A stretch of 41,999 nt of DNA from Bernardetia sp. (lineage in GTDB: Bacteria > Bacteroidota > Bacteroidia > Cytophagales > Bernardetiaceae): the NCBI RefSeq assembly GCF_020630935.1, contig NZ_JAHDIG010000014.1:6012-48010 (forward strand). The letters run 5' to 3'. A program made the translations under genes and the position numbers. The notes beneath the pieces were generated by a model. It had not been told where the DNA came from, did no database searches, and saw nothing but the letters and a program-made list of their open reading frames with translations. Below are positions 18,686 to 27,156 of the stretch, piece after piece. The first letter of the stretch is position 1. Each line of letters begins with the position of its first letter.

Positions 18686-19432
18686 AAAGCTATTTATAAA
18701 ATTGTTGTATGCATCTTTCATTTCTAGTTCCATATCAATGTGTAGTTTTCTTCTTTCCGAAAACTTTATTTCTTTGGTAATCGGATTGATGCCTTTTTTT
18801 TGATATGTTTTCCAATATATTCCTATACCTCGTTTTTGCCAGTTTGGCAAATCATTGAAGTTAATGCCATAGCTAAAGAGAAGTTCGTTTTTATCAGCTA
18901 CTGATTTCCCTTCAAGAGTTTGAGTAGCTTCTTTTGCTGAAAAGCCATCTTTTCTGAGCATCCAGTAACAGTGTGCATTGAGTGCATTTCTAAAAGCATC
19001 TTCATTTCTCCAACGAAAATAATCAACAACATCTTCTTTTGTTGGTAATTGTGAAATTCTACAATCGAAAGCAGCTAAGTCATTTAGTAGAAGAGAAAAT
19101 TTTGCACTTGCTTCACCTGCCAAAATAGAATTATATTTTCTCGTTTTCCTATTAAATACTGTTTCATCATGACTAAATAAAAGAGAGATTTCATCACTTT
19201 CTGTATAGCCATACACCACATTAAAACCTACATTCATCAAGTGTTTGACTGTCTCTATCATCATATCCCTAAAACGAATATCAAAAGGAGCTTCAAAGTT
19301 GTGTTTTTGTTTCGTCAGTGTTGTAAAATTTCTACCATCTATCCGAGCTACCATGTACACTTTAGGAAGTATGCACACGTCTGAGTTTGTTTCATAAACT
19401 CTCATTTGTTTGTCTAAGTCATCAAATTTCAT
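18665..19432 (-). CDS. Thg1-like 3'-5' RNA polymerase (tRNAHis guanylyltransferase family)
   Basis: A 255-residue member of the Thg1/TLP family, enzymes that add nucleotides to RNA 5' ends in the 3'-5' direction. Metal-binding motifs are intact: MVARIDGRNF with Asp32, and YTESDEIS with Asp80 and Glu81. NAHCYWMLRKDG, NDLPNWQKRGIGIYWK and the KFSERRKLHID tail also match the family. Bacterial members are generally TLPs that repair truncated tRNA 5' ends rather than add G-1 to tRNAHis. It overlaps the upstream P-loop kinase gene by 11 nt, so the two are translationally coupled. Together they could heal and rebuild damaged RNA ends. Confidence 0.92.
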   Translation of the reverse strand: MKFDDLDKQMRVYETNSDVCILPKVYMVARIDGRNFTTLTKQKHNFEAPFDIRFRDMMIETVKHLMNVGFNVVYGYTESDEISLLFSHDETVFNRKTRKYNSILAGEASAKFSLLLNDLAAFDCRISQLPTKEDVVDYFRWRNEDAFRNALNAHCYWMLRKDGFSAKEATQTLEGKSVADKNELLFSYGINFNDLPNWQKRGIGIYWKTYQKKGINPITKEIKFSERRKLHIDMELEMKDAYNNFINSFLLKQSI

Positions 19433-19865
19433 TCTTCAGTTGAGTTAGTTTTGAACTTTCTGCACTAAAAATGTATATTTCATCAAAACCTTCTTCAAAA
19501 GAAGGAAGTTCCATTTTTTTATGAGTAGATAAAATTCCTACTTTGGCAACCTTAGCTTTTCCTATTCTTAGTTCATTTCGTGCTAAAGCTATTTTTAAAT
19601 TTGTATCAAAATATATAGCAACGACTTTAAACTTCCTTTCTTTCAGCTTTTGTATGTACTTTGCTCGTTCTTTTTTTGTTGGATTGGTATTGTCAATAAC
19701 TAAACGCTGCTGAAACTCTAAACAAAAATCTAATAATTTAGCCTCTTTATTTCTTGTATTGAGTAAGTCTAAACTTATTCTGAGATGTGAATTAAAGTAT
19801 TTTTCCTTATAAAAAGTTGATTTTCCACTGCCTTGTATGCCAATAAAAATTATTGCTTCCATCAA
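19422..19865 (-). CDS. PNKP-like P-loop nucleic-acid kinase (AAA_33 type)
   Basis: A 147-residue single-domain kinase. Walker A is GIQGSGKST (9-17). SLD with Asp33 falls where polynucleotide kinases carry the general base. DNTNP (58-62) followed by KKERAKYI is the pattern seen in the kinase domain of PNKP-type 5' end-healing enzymes. An Arg-containing lid (ARNELRIGK) follows. The family phosphorylates 5'-OH RNA or DNA ends, although some AAA_33 members act on small molecules. It is the first gene of a two-gene unit with the Thg1-like polymerase, and this context favours RNA. There is no phosphatase or ligase domain. Confidence 0.8.
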   Translation of the reverse strand: MMEAIIFIGIQGSGKSTFYKEKYFNSHLRISLDLLNTRNKEAKLLDFCLEFQQRLVIDNTNPTKKERAKYIQKLKERKFKVVAIYFDTNLKIALARNELRIGKAKVAKVGILSTHKKMELPSFEEGFDEIYIFSAESSKLTQLKNEI

Positions 19866-19981
19866 TTTATGTTTTAGTAGTTATTACTTTATCTTGATAG
19901 TGTATTGCTCGTTATTTTAACAAATTTTCAATTATTATTTTTTAATTGAAAATTAGCTTATTCTTATCAAAATAATTTCCG

Positions 19982-19989
19982 TATTTTTG
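19982..19989 (+). promoter_or_regulatory. Possible -7 box TATTTTTG
   Basis: Matches TAnnTTTG, 36 nt before the start at 20026, a usual leader length. No TTG is seen at 17-23 nt upstream. Confidence 0.3.
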
Positions 19990-20025
19990 AGTTGTTCTTT
20001 GTTGTCTTAATAAAAATAAAAAACT

Positions 20026-20346
20026 ATGAACGGTTCTATTCGCTATCTACAAACTCGTAAGGATAAAAGTGCTATTTTTTTCAAATGTTTGCCTGAAAAA
20101 GTAGCTGCTATTATCATTAATATACAAGCTGGTGCAAATTTTAATTTTTCAGAAGACGTATTAAAAAATGGTCTTTCAGAAGAACAAGCTCCTTTTGTTT
20201 TGGTAAAAAAACAAGACCTTCCCTATACAGGACAGAGAGAAAAAATAATTGAAAGTCTAATTTCAGATGGTTTTGCAGAATCATCAGCACAGGATTTTGA
20301 GCGTGCAGAAAATATCTATCAACAAACTCAAACCAACAATCAATAA
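20026..20346 (+). CDS. Hypothetical protein, 106 aa
   Basis: A small soluble protein that starts MNGSIRYL and has no signal or membrane segment. Residues 1-60 look alpha/beta. The C-terminal 30 residues are helical and Gln-rich (ENIYQQTQTNNQ). A -7 box lies at 19982. I do not recognise a family. It is divergent from the PNKP-like gene, and its codon use and base composition match the neighbours. Confidence 0.55.
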   Translation: MNGSIRYLQTRKDKSAIFFKCLPEKVAAIIINIQAGANFNFSEDVLKNGLSEEQAPFVLVKKQDLPYTGQREKIIESLISDGFAESSAQDFERAENIYQQTQTNNQ

Positions 20347-20408
20347 ACAGTTAGGCACACCTTCCACATCGTTTGACTTTATTTTTTCCAACAGAATATT
20401 GGCGATTA

Positions 20409-20450
20409 ACTAATAATTAATCACTAATAATTAATCACTGATAATTAATT
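20409..20450. repeat. Three tandem copies of a 14-nt A+T-rich unit before a gene
   Basis: ACTAATAATTAATC occurs twice exactly (20409-20422, 20423-20436), followed by a third, variant copy (20437-20450) that runs into the TTG start of the glycosyltransferase. Similar A+T-rich words precede other genes here (30001-30020, 30135-30175, 22310-22360). Confidence 0.6.
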
Positions 20451-21502
20451 TGCGTATTTCCGTCATCACTCCCTCTTACAATCAAGCGATTTATCTTGAA
20501 AAAACGATTCAGTCTGTTATTTCACAAGGTTATGACGATTTGGAGTATATTCTGATAGACGGAGGAAGCACAGACGGTTCGTTAGAGATTATCAAAAAAT
20601 ATGAAGGATATTTTACTTTTTGGGTAAGTGAAAAAGATAATGGACAAAGCCACGCCATTAATAAAGGCTTTGAAAAAGCTACTGGCGACATTATTACGTG
20701 GCTCAATTCGGACGACCAACTAATGCCTAATGCTTTAAATAGTATTGCAAAAGAGTTTGAAAAAGACACAAATAAGGAAGTTTTTGTAGTCCATGGCAAG
20801 ACGATTCTCTTCGGAGAAAATATGCAAGACAAGGAATTTGGAGCATCACAAACTGATTTTGTAGAACGTTCCTTGGCAGGACTTCCATTTCCTCAACCTT
20901 CTTCATTTTTTAGAAAAGAACTCATAGAAAACTATGGTTTCTTGAAACAAGATTTTCACTTTGGAATGGATTATGAATTTTTTGTGCCTGTTTTTCTCAA
21001 TGAGAAAAGTATCTATGTAGATGATATTTTTTCAAAATACTTGTACCACACGGAAAGCAAAAGTCTGACACAGCAAAGTGGTTTTGCTCGTGATTATGCC
21101 AAGGTGTTTAGTAAAGTGTTGCGTTCGTTTGAGCAAAGTAACGCCCCAAATCATAGAGAAATAGTAAAGCAAACGATTTCAAAGTTTAGAGAACTGGGCT
21201 TTTATACAGAAGGTAAAGATATTTTTGAGATAAAAAATTCTTTTACAGCCAAGCAGCTTCATTTATCGTTCTGTTACAACCTCCTCAACCAACTCATTTT
21301 TTATTACGAAGCCATCGAAACAAAAGATAAAAAAGAACAGTTTCAAAGTTGGCAGCAAGTCAAGAAAATAACGTCTTATTTGGTGCAAAATGAATCTGAT
21401 TTTGTAACAAAACACCCAGAAATTCAGCAAGTGTACAAACGCAGTAAGTTTTTGAATCCTACCATTATGAGCCTTTTGAGGAGAGTGAAGAAGGTTTTAT
21501 AA
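20450..21502 (+). CDS. Glycosyltransferase family 2
   Basis: A 350-residue GT-A fold enzyme. The N-terminus RISVITPSYNQ gives the nucleotide-binding strand. DGGSTDGS carries the nucleotide-contacting Asp. WLNSDDQ provides the acidic metal site. SLAGLPFPQPSSFFRK is the acceptor-loop region typical of the family. It transfers a sugar from a nucleotide donor to a glycan, lipid or protein acceptor, which cannot be specified. The C-terminal region is helical without clear membrane segments. The start is TTG 20450, since no ATG in frame precedes the conserved RISVITP strand. No other glycan genes adjoin. Confidence 0.9.
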   Translation: MRISVITPSYNQAIYLEKTIQSVISQGYDDLEYILIDGGSTDGSLEIIKKYEGYFTFWVSEKDNGQSHAINKGFEKATGDIITWLNSDDQLMPNALNSIAKEFEKDTNKEVFVVHGKTILFGENMQDKEFGASQTDFVERSLAGLPFPQPSSFFRKELIENYGFLKQDFHFGMDYEFFVPVFLNEKSIYVDDIFSKYLYHTESKSLTQQSGFARDYAKVFSKVLRSFEQSNAPNHREIVKQTISKFRELGFYTEGKDIFEIKNSFTAKQLHLSFCYNLLNQLIFYYEAIETKDKKEQFQSWQQVKKITSYLVQNESDFVTKHPEIQQVYKRSKFLNPTIMSLLRRVKKVL

Positions 21503-21563
21503 ACAAAATATAAACATTTGATAATCAAAGACTTAAACCATTTTTAATTTGGTAAAATTATCG

Positions 21564-21571
21564 TAATTTTG
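21564..21571 (+). promoter_or_regulatory. Possible -7 box TAATTTTG
   Basis: Matches TAnnTTTG, 22 nt before the start at 21594. TTTG at 21548 is too close to be a standard -33 element. Confidence 0.35.
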
Positions 21572-21593
21572 TACAGAAAAATTATATAAAATT

Positions 21594-22202
21594 ATGCCAT
21601 ATACACAGTTTAACGCTAGAGAACTTTCCAAAAAATTTGGAATCCAGTTTAAAGCAGAACAACTTTTTGATACTGGAAAAACACCGATGGTTCAAGCTAC
21701 AGATTGGCTCAGTCAAGCAATAGAAAAAGCTATAAAAGTAGGTTTTAGTTCTGAAAAATCTCGTTCAGAGCGTATTGTTTCTCCTATTTTGATGGAACTT
21801 AGTTTGATGAATGATGAACGTTTTACAATTTATTCTGGAATGAATCTAAACGTAGATGAAACAACTGGGTTAAATGGCGAATGTGATTTTATGCTTTCCT
21901 TTAGCAAAATTCAAGATTTTGTAGTTGCGCCTATTTTTGCCATTACAGAAGCCAAAAAACAGGATATTGAAAGTGGTACAATTCAATGTGCTGCCCAACT
22001 CATCGCAGCCAACTTACTCAACAAGGAAGAAGGCTACAATTTCAAAACCCTTTATGGATGCAGTACCACAGGCACAGAATGGCGTTTCCTAAAATTAGAA
22101 AACAACGTTGTTACACTAGATACTGAACGCTATTTCATTACTAATCTACCAAAACTGTTGAGTGTTTTGCAGTTTATTATTGATGAGAGTGGAAAAAGCT
22201 GA
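21594..22202 (+). CDS. PD-(D/E)XK-like (HsdR-N-like) nuclease-fold protein
   Basis: A 202-residue stand-alone protein. The residue pattern of a PD-(D/E)XK fold is visible: Glu60 in the helix SERIVSPIL, Asp98 in NGECDFML, Glu119-x-Lys121 in ITEAKKQ, and Gln131 in the following helix (TIQCAAQLIAA). This resembles the N-terminal nuclease domain of type I restriction R subunits and related stand-alone proteins. No helicase, methylase or specificity gene is near, so it is not part of a complete restriction system here. Whether it cuts DNA is unknown. Confidence 0.65.
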   Translation: MPYTQFNARELSKKFGIQFKAEQLFDTGKTPMVQATDWLSQAIEKAIKVGFSSEKSRSERIVSPILMELSLMNDERFTIYSGMNLNVDETTGLNGECDFMLSFSKIQDFVVAPIFAITEAKKQDIESGTIQCAAQLIAANLLNKEEGYNFKTLYGCSTTGTEWRFLKLENNVVTLDTERYFITNLPKLLSVLQFIIDESGKS

Positions 22203-22278
22203 CAACTTGGAATCTATTGAATTCATAATCCCCTAAAAATCAAGGAACTAAAAATTAGCAAAAAACGATATAGTATTG

Positions 22279-22286
22279 TAATTTTG
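22279..22286 (+). promoter_or_regulatory. Possible mnmG promoter (-7 box TAATTTTG)
   Basis: Matches TAnnTTTG, about 80 nt before mnmG. A TTA rather than TTG lies 20 nt upstream, so the -33 part is imperfect. Confidence 0.35.
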
Positions 22287-22366
22287 CACAATCAATTACG
22301 AGTTAGGTTAGTTATGATTTGTAATTAACTGATTACTGGTAACTGTTTACTGATAACTGAAAAAAT

Positions 22367-24250
22367 ATGTACGACGTAATAATAGTAGGAGCAGGACACG
22401 CAGGCTGTGAGGCAGCCCATACAGCAGCCACTTTAGGCTCAAAAGTTTTGCTCGTAACCATGAATATGCAAACGATTGCTCAAATGAGTTGTAACCCTGC
22501 CATGGGAGGCGTTGCAAAGGGGCAAATCGTAAGAGAAATAGATGCGCTAGGAGGAATGTCTGGAATTATCACAGACAAAACGATGATACAATTCCGAATG
22601 CTCAACCGTTCGAAAGGTGCTGCGATGTGGAGTCCACGTTGTCAGAGCGATAGAATGCGTTTTGCAGAAGAGTGGCGCACAGCTTTAGAAAACAATAAAA
22701 ATATCGACCTTTGGCAAGAAATGGTTGAAGGGTTGGTAGTTCGTGATGGACGTGTGTGTGGTGTAAGAACGCAATTAGGAATTGAGTTTGAAGGAAAAAC
22801 AGTCGTTCTTACCAACGGAACATTCTTAAACGGACTTATTCATATTGGAGAAAAACAATTTGGTGGAGGACGTGCAGGCGAGCGGGCAGCTACTGGAATC
22901 ACAGGGCAGCTTGTGGAACTTGGTTTTGAAGCTGGCAGAATGAAAACAGGAACGCCTCCACGAGTAGATGGCAGAACAATTAATTATGAAGCCATTGAAG
23001 AACAAAAAGGAGATGAAAACCCATCAAAATTTTCATTTTCTGATGAAACACAGTCGTTGAAGCACCAAAGAAGTTGTTATATCACTTATACAAATCCAAA
23101 AGTTCATGAGATTTTGCAAACTGGTTTTGAGAAATCGCCTATGTTTGCAGGACGTATAAAAGGACTAGGGCCAAGATACTGTCCTTCTATTGAGGATAAA
23201 ATTGTTCGTTTTTCGGAGCGTGATAGACACCAAATTTTTGTAGAGCCAGAAGGTTGGGATACGGTAGAAGTTTATGTGAATGGATTCTCTACTTCACTTC
23301 CTTATGAAGTACAACAAAAAGCATTGAACCAAATTGTAGGTTTTGAAAATGCTAAAATGTTTCGTCCAGGCTATGCGATTGAATATGATTTCTTCCAACC
23401 AACGCAACTAAAAGAAACGCTAGAAACCAAGAGAATAGAAAATCTCTATTTTGCAGGTCAAATCAATGGAACTACTGGCTACGAAGAAGCTGCTTGTCAA
23501 GGTCTTATGGCTGGAATAAACGCCCACCAAAAAGCACACGAAAAAGAAGCCTTTACACTTTCTCGTTCGGATGCCTATATCGGTGTTTTGATTGATGATT
23601 TGATTCATAAAGGCACAGAAGAGCCGTACAGAATGTTTACTTCAAGAGCAGAATATCGTATTTTGCTTCGCCAAGATAATGCTGATGTTCGTCTTACACA
23701 AAAAGGTTATGATTTGGGATTGGCTTCAGAAGAACGTCTCAAAAAAGTAAAGCAAAAAGAAGAAGAAGTAAGAGAAGTTATCAAAGTTTTGTCTAAACAA
23801 AGTCTTGATACAGAAACAGCAAATCCTGTTTTGAACAAACTAGGAACATCAGAACTTAAACAAAAAGTAAAAGCAATAGACGTTTTGAAACGTCCACAAG
23901 TTCAATTACAAGATTTAGGTAAAATGGATAGTGAAATTGCCAATCTTCTTGAAAGCTATACAGACACAGAGGAAACAGGCAGAAACAAAGAGGAGATTTT
24001 GGAGCAAGCCGAAATTCAAATCAAGTATTCTGAATATGTAGAAAAGGAAAAGCAACTGGTAGAGAAAATGCAACGCTTAGAAAATCTGCATATTTTTGAA
24101 GGGTTGGATTACCATTCTATGCCATCGCTTTCTATGGAAGCACGAAAAAAACTTACTCAAATTCAGCCTCGCACACTAGGACAGGCATCAAGAATTAGTG
24201 GAATTAGTCCTTCCGATATTTCGGTTTTGATGGTCTATTTGAATAGGTAG
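22367..24250 (+). CDS. mnmG: tRNA uridine-5-carboxymethylaminomethyl modification enzyme MnmG (GidA)
   Basis: At 627 residues this is a full-length MnmG, the FAD- and NADH-dependent partner of MnmE that modifies U34 of certain tRNAs in the cytoplasm. The FAD Rossmann motif GAGHAGCEAA is near residue 8. The signature CNPAMGGVAKGQI is near 42, and GGGRAGERAATG and KTGTPPRV are present. The C-terminal helical domain ends in a typical GISPSDISVLMVYL stretch. mnmE is not in the window. A strong bidirectional terminator follows. Confidence 0.98.
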   Translation: MYDVIIVGAGHAGCEAAHTAATLGSKVLLVTMNMQTIAQMSCNPAMGGVAKGQIVREIDALGGMSGIITDKTMIQFRMLNRSKGAAMWSPRCQSDRMRFAEEWRTALENNKNIDLWQEMVEGLVVRDGRVCGVRTQLGIEFEGKTVVLTNGTFLNGLIHIGEKQFGGGRAGERAATGITGQLVELGFEAGRMKTGTPPRVDGRTINYEAIEEQKGDENPSKFSFSDETQSLKHQRSCYITYTNPKVHEILQTGFEKSPMFAGRIKGLGPRYCPSIEDKIVRFSERDRHQIFVEPEGWDTVEVYVNGFSTSLPYEVQQKALNQIVGFENAKMFRPGYAIEYDFFQPTQLKETLETKRIENLYFAGQINGTTGYEEAACQGLMAGINAHQKAHEKEAFTLSRSDAYIGVLIDDLIHKGTEEPYRMFTSRAEYRILLRQDNADVRLTQKGYDLGLASEERLKKVKQKEEEVREVIKVLSKQSLDTETANPVLNKLGTSELKQKVKAIDVLKRPQVQLQDLGKMDSEIANLLESYTDTEETGRNKEEILEQAEIQIKYSEYVEKEKQLVEKMQRLENLHIFEGLDYHSMPSLSMEARKKLTQIQPRTLGQASRISGISPSDISVLMVYLNR

Positions 24251-24273
24251 TTTGACTTTTGTTTATTCCACCT

Positions 24274-24313
24274 AAAAAATCCATTGCTAATTAAGTTTAG
24301 GAATGGATTTTTT
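24274..24313. terminator. Bidirectional rho-independent terminator between mnmG and the SDR gene
   Basis: AAAAAATCCATT (24274-24285) pairs perfectly with AATGGATTTTTT (24302-24313) around a 16-nt loop. T tracts follow on both strands, as expected between convergent genes. Confidence 0.85.
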
Positions 24314-24336
24314 GATTTTTAAAATTTTAGTTTTGG

Positions 24337-25128
24337 TTATACTGCTCCATAGATATTAGACTGTCCTCCATCAACGGCAATCGTTTGTCCGTTTACATAA
24401 CTACACTCTTCACTCAAAAGAAAACCTACTAAATAGGCTACATCTTTCGGGTCGCCTAATCGCAGTGTTGGATTTGCTTTTGCATATTCTTTTTCTGCTG
24501 ATTTAGGGTCATCTGGATTGATTTTTTTAAAAGCTTCTTCTACCATAGGCGTTAGAATTGCCCCTGGTGCTATGGCATTTGTCATGATTCCATCTTGTCC
24601 GTACTCTAAGGCTGCATTTTTTGTCATTCCAGCAACGGCGTGCTTACTTGCCGTATAAGGCGTTTCATTTTTCACGCCACGAATACCAGCTACTGAAGCT
24701 ACATTTACAATCCTTCCATAATTTTGCTTTTTCATAATCGGAATCGCATGACGCATAGCATAATAAACGCCCATTAGATTAATGTCAATCACTTTTTTGA
24801 AGGATTCCACATTATATTCTGCTAAAAGAGAAGTTTCGCCTTCTATTCCTGCATTATTGTAGAGTCCGTCTATGCGAGAGAACTTTTCTACGGTTTTATC
24901 TATATAATTTTTGACTTGCTTTTCATCAGAAACGTCAGCTACAACAGATAAAAATTTAGCATCTGAGTATTTTTCTGATAATGTTTTTTCAGCTTCTTTA
25001 AGCTTTTCCTCATTATAATCAACTAAAGTGAGATACGCTCCTTGCTCTGCAAAAATTTCGGCAGTCGCATAACCAAGTCCCATAGCTGCACCAGTAATAA
25101 TAATCGATTTTTCTTTCAAACTAAACAT
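24337..25128 (-). CDS. Short-chain dehydrogenase/reductase (classical SDR)
   Basis: A 263-residue NAD(P)-dependent oxidoreductase. The cofactor motif TGAAMGLG is at 12-19, followed by NNAG at 91-94. The catalytic residues are Ser145, Tyr158 and Lys162 (YTASK), and NGQTIAVDGG closes the C-terminus. An Asp at the end of the second strand (VDYNEEK) suggests NAD+ rather than NADP+. The substrate is unknown. It is transcribed alone, and a 550-bp region with a MITE-like element lies upstream. Confidence 0.93.
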   Translation of the reverse strand: MFSLKEKSIIITGAAMGLGYATAEIFAEQGAYLTLVDYNEEKLKEAEKTLSEKYSDAKFLSVVADVSDEKQVKNYIDKTVEKFSRIDGLYNNAGIEGETSLLAEYNVESFKKVIDINLMGVYYAMRHAIPIMKKQNYGRIVNVASVAGIRGVKNETPYTASKHAVAGMTKNAALEYGQDGIMTNAIAPGAILTPMVEEAFKKINPDDPKSAEKEYAKANPTLRLGDPKDVAYLVGFLLSEECSYVNGQTIAVDGGQSNIYGAV

Positions 25129-25679
25129 AAAGTAAAAATTAAAGTGTAAAAAATAAAAATATCATTATATTAAGTGCTGGACGTGATATAAAAAGTTGTT
25201 GGTGTCGCTACGCTAAAACACCAACGAACAGTGTTTTGTTGAATCGCAGAACAGCAAATATCTATGAATGTCCAGTACTCTATCAGAGTATATAATTTAG
25301 TGTATGAACAGACAAGATAGAGGCTTAGTTTTGAAGTTTTGGATAAATTAACTTTGAAGCAATTGAAAAAAATGGGTAGGGTTGTAAGTATTTTTCGTTT
25401 GTAAAAAAACGAAGTTTTGAGGAGTAGTAATGATGAGCTAATCAGTTAGAGTTAGCTAAACAAAATTAGCTCAAATCTTTAGAGCTAAACTCAGCAAATA
25501 ATAATGCAACTGAAATGATAGATAAAATAGAAAAACCTCAAAAAATAAAATTCTTCTTACCTAACTCATAATTCAAACTGTGGATTAGGCTTTAAATTAG
25601 ATAGAACATTTGCCCAAGAAAAGAAAATTATAGATTTTGCACATTCCTTTAAAACAAGAAAGATTTGAAATATCAAACT
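25129..25679. other. Long intergenic region without a convincing gene
   Basis: It holds the MITE-like element at 25173-25279, a small hairpin (TTCGTTT 25394-25400 with AAACGAA 25407-25413) and repeated TTAGCT words at about 25436-25490. No open frame with a plausible start and composition was seen. It contains the promoter regions of the divergent SDR and PD40 genes. Confidence 0.5.
25173..25279. mobile_element. MITE-like element with terminal inverted repeats
   Basis: The ends AGTGCTGGAC (25173-25182) and GTCCAGTACT (25270-25279) are inverted repeats with 9 of 10 matches. Inside is a hairpin, GTTGGTGT (25198-25205) with ACACCAAC (25218-25225), whose loop contains GCTACGC. The total is 107 bp with no coding capacity. 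No clear target-site duplication is seen. Confidence 0.4.
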
Positions 25680-26588
25680 ATGCAAAAATTATTTTCAATA
25701 CTTATTCTATTTTTTATCTGCTCTGCCTGTTTTTCTCAAAGCAAAGTAAGCGATTCTCTGTCTTATTTAGGACAAAAACCTCCTTCTGAAATGCCAGAAA
25801 TATTTGCTCCAAATCTTATTTCAAAATTAGATAGATATGAGTTTGGCTGTACATTTTCAAGAGATGGAAAGGCAATGTTTTTTGGAGTAGATAATAATGG
25901 AACTATGGAAATTTATTCTACTCATTTGGAGAACGGGAGTTGGACAGCACAAGAAAAACTTTTTGGAAATGATACCATCAGTTATAATGACCCAATGCTT
26001 TCGCCAGATGATAAGAAGCTGTTTTTTATTTCGAATAAGCCTATTTCTACCTCCGAAGCTAAAAAAGATATAGATATTTGGTTTGTTGAAAGAACAAAAA
26101 AAGGCTGGTCTGAACCAAAAAATATAGGAATGCCTATCAATAGCTCAAGGAATGAATATTTTGTATCTTTTACAAATGAGGGAACAATATATTTTGCTTC
26201 AAAAGATAGCACAGAAAATGCGCCCCAATATGCGTATGATATTTATAGCTCAGAGCTAAAAAATGGACAATATACAACTCCCAAAAAATTGCCCTCCACT
26301 ATCAATACTAATAGATATGAAGCTGATGTTTTTGTAGCTCCAGACGAATCGTATTTAATTTTTTGTGCTATTCATAGAGATGGTTTGGGGCGTGGTGATT
26401 TGTATATCAGTTTTAAAAATGAAAGTGGAAAATGGTCTGAGGCTGTCAATATGGGCGACACCATAAACTCTGAAAACCACGAACTTTGTCCATTTGTCAG
26501 TAAAGATGGAAAGTATTTTTTCTACACTAGCAATGAAGATATTTATTGGGTAGATGCTAATATTTTAGAAAAATATAAGAAAAAGTAA
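25680..26588 (+). CDS. PD40/WD40-like beta-propeller lipoprotein
   Basis: Starting at ATG 25680 the protein has a compact signal peptide ending in CSAC, so it is probably a lipoprotein. The frame could be extended to TTG 25665, which adds five residues before the signal and is less likely. The mature part has several TolB-type propeller blades, each with a pattern such as SRDGKAMFFGVD, SPDDKKLFFISNK, APDESYLIFCAI or SKDGKYFFYTSN. These blades appear in TolB-like and OmpA-linked envelope proteins of Bacteroidota. There is no OmpA domain here. A binding rather than enzymatic role is likely. Confidence 0.82.
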   Translation: MQKLFSILILFFICSACFSQSKVSDSLSYLGQKPPSEMPEIFAPNLISKLDRYEFGCTFSRDGKAMFFGVDNNGTMEIYSTHLENGSWTAQEKLFGNDTISYNDPMLSPDDKKLFFISNKPISTSEAKKDIDIWFVERTKKGWSEPKNIGMPINSSRNEYFVSFTNEGTIYFASKDSTENAPQYAYDIYSSELKNGQYTTPKKLPSTINTNRYEADVFVAPDESYLIFCAIHRDGLGRGDLYISFKNESGKWSEAVNMGDTINSENHELCPFVSKDGKYFFYTSNEDIYWVDANILEKYKKK

Positions 26589-26612
26589 GACGAGTAATAA
26601 AGATAGATTTCT

Positions 26613-27089
26613 TTAATAATCTACTTTTATTCCATGATAATTTTCTTGTGTTTCATAATCTTTTCGAAGTGGAAAACCTTCCCAGTCGGCTGGCATTAGA
26701 AGTCTTCTGAGGTCTGGATGGTTTTCAAATTGTATTCCTATCATATCGTAGGCTTCTCTTTCATGCCAGTCGGCAGCTTTCCAAATTGAGGTAAGCGAAA
26801 AAACGGTAGGGTTTTCCCTTTCTAATACAACTGCTAATGTCAGAGCATGTTCGTGTGGGTAAGAATAAAGTTGATACACCACTTCAAAAGAATCTTCATT
26901 ATCCAATGCTGTAATACAAACTAGATTATCAAAATATAGTCTCTCATCAGAAAATAAAAAAGTAGCTAGTTTTAGCAATACTTCTTTATTTTCTATCAAA
27001 AGACGAGGTTGTAGAGTTTCCATATTTTGAATAGAAATAGCATCATCAAATTTTTCTGCTACAATTTTTACAATCTCTTCAAAAAGCAT
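26613..27089 (-). CDS. nuoC: NADH-quinone oxidoreductase subunit C (30 kDa)
   Basis: A 158-residue protein with the complex I 30-kDa signature: [33 protein letters not shown]. This subunit sits in the peripheral arm of complex I on the cytoplasmic side of the membrane, next to the Q module. It is normally coded between nuoB and nuoD. Here it stands alone, 67 nt downstream of the DUF2339 gene and convergent with a propeller lipoprotein. The rest of complex I must be elsewhere. It may be the sole nuoC of the genome or a second copy. Confidence 0.93.
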   Translation of the reverse strand: MLFEEIVKIVAEKFDDAISIQNMETLQPRLLIENKEVLLKLATFLFSDERLYFDNLVCITALDNEDSFEVVYQLYSYPHEHALTLAVVLERENPTVFSLTSIWKAADWHEREAYDMIGIQFENHPDLRRLLMPADWEGFPLRKDYETQENYHGIKVDY

Positions 27090-27156
27090 AAATTATTTTT
27101 ATTTTTTCGTGATACTACTGGCAAGCCTTTGACCTACCAACATACACCTAAAGCAA

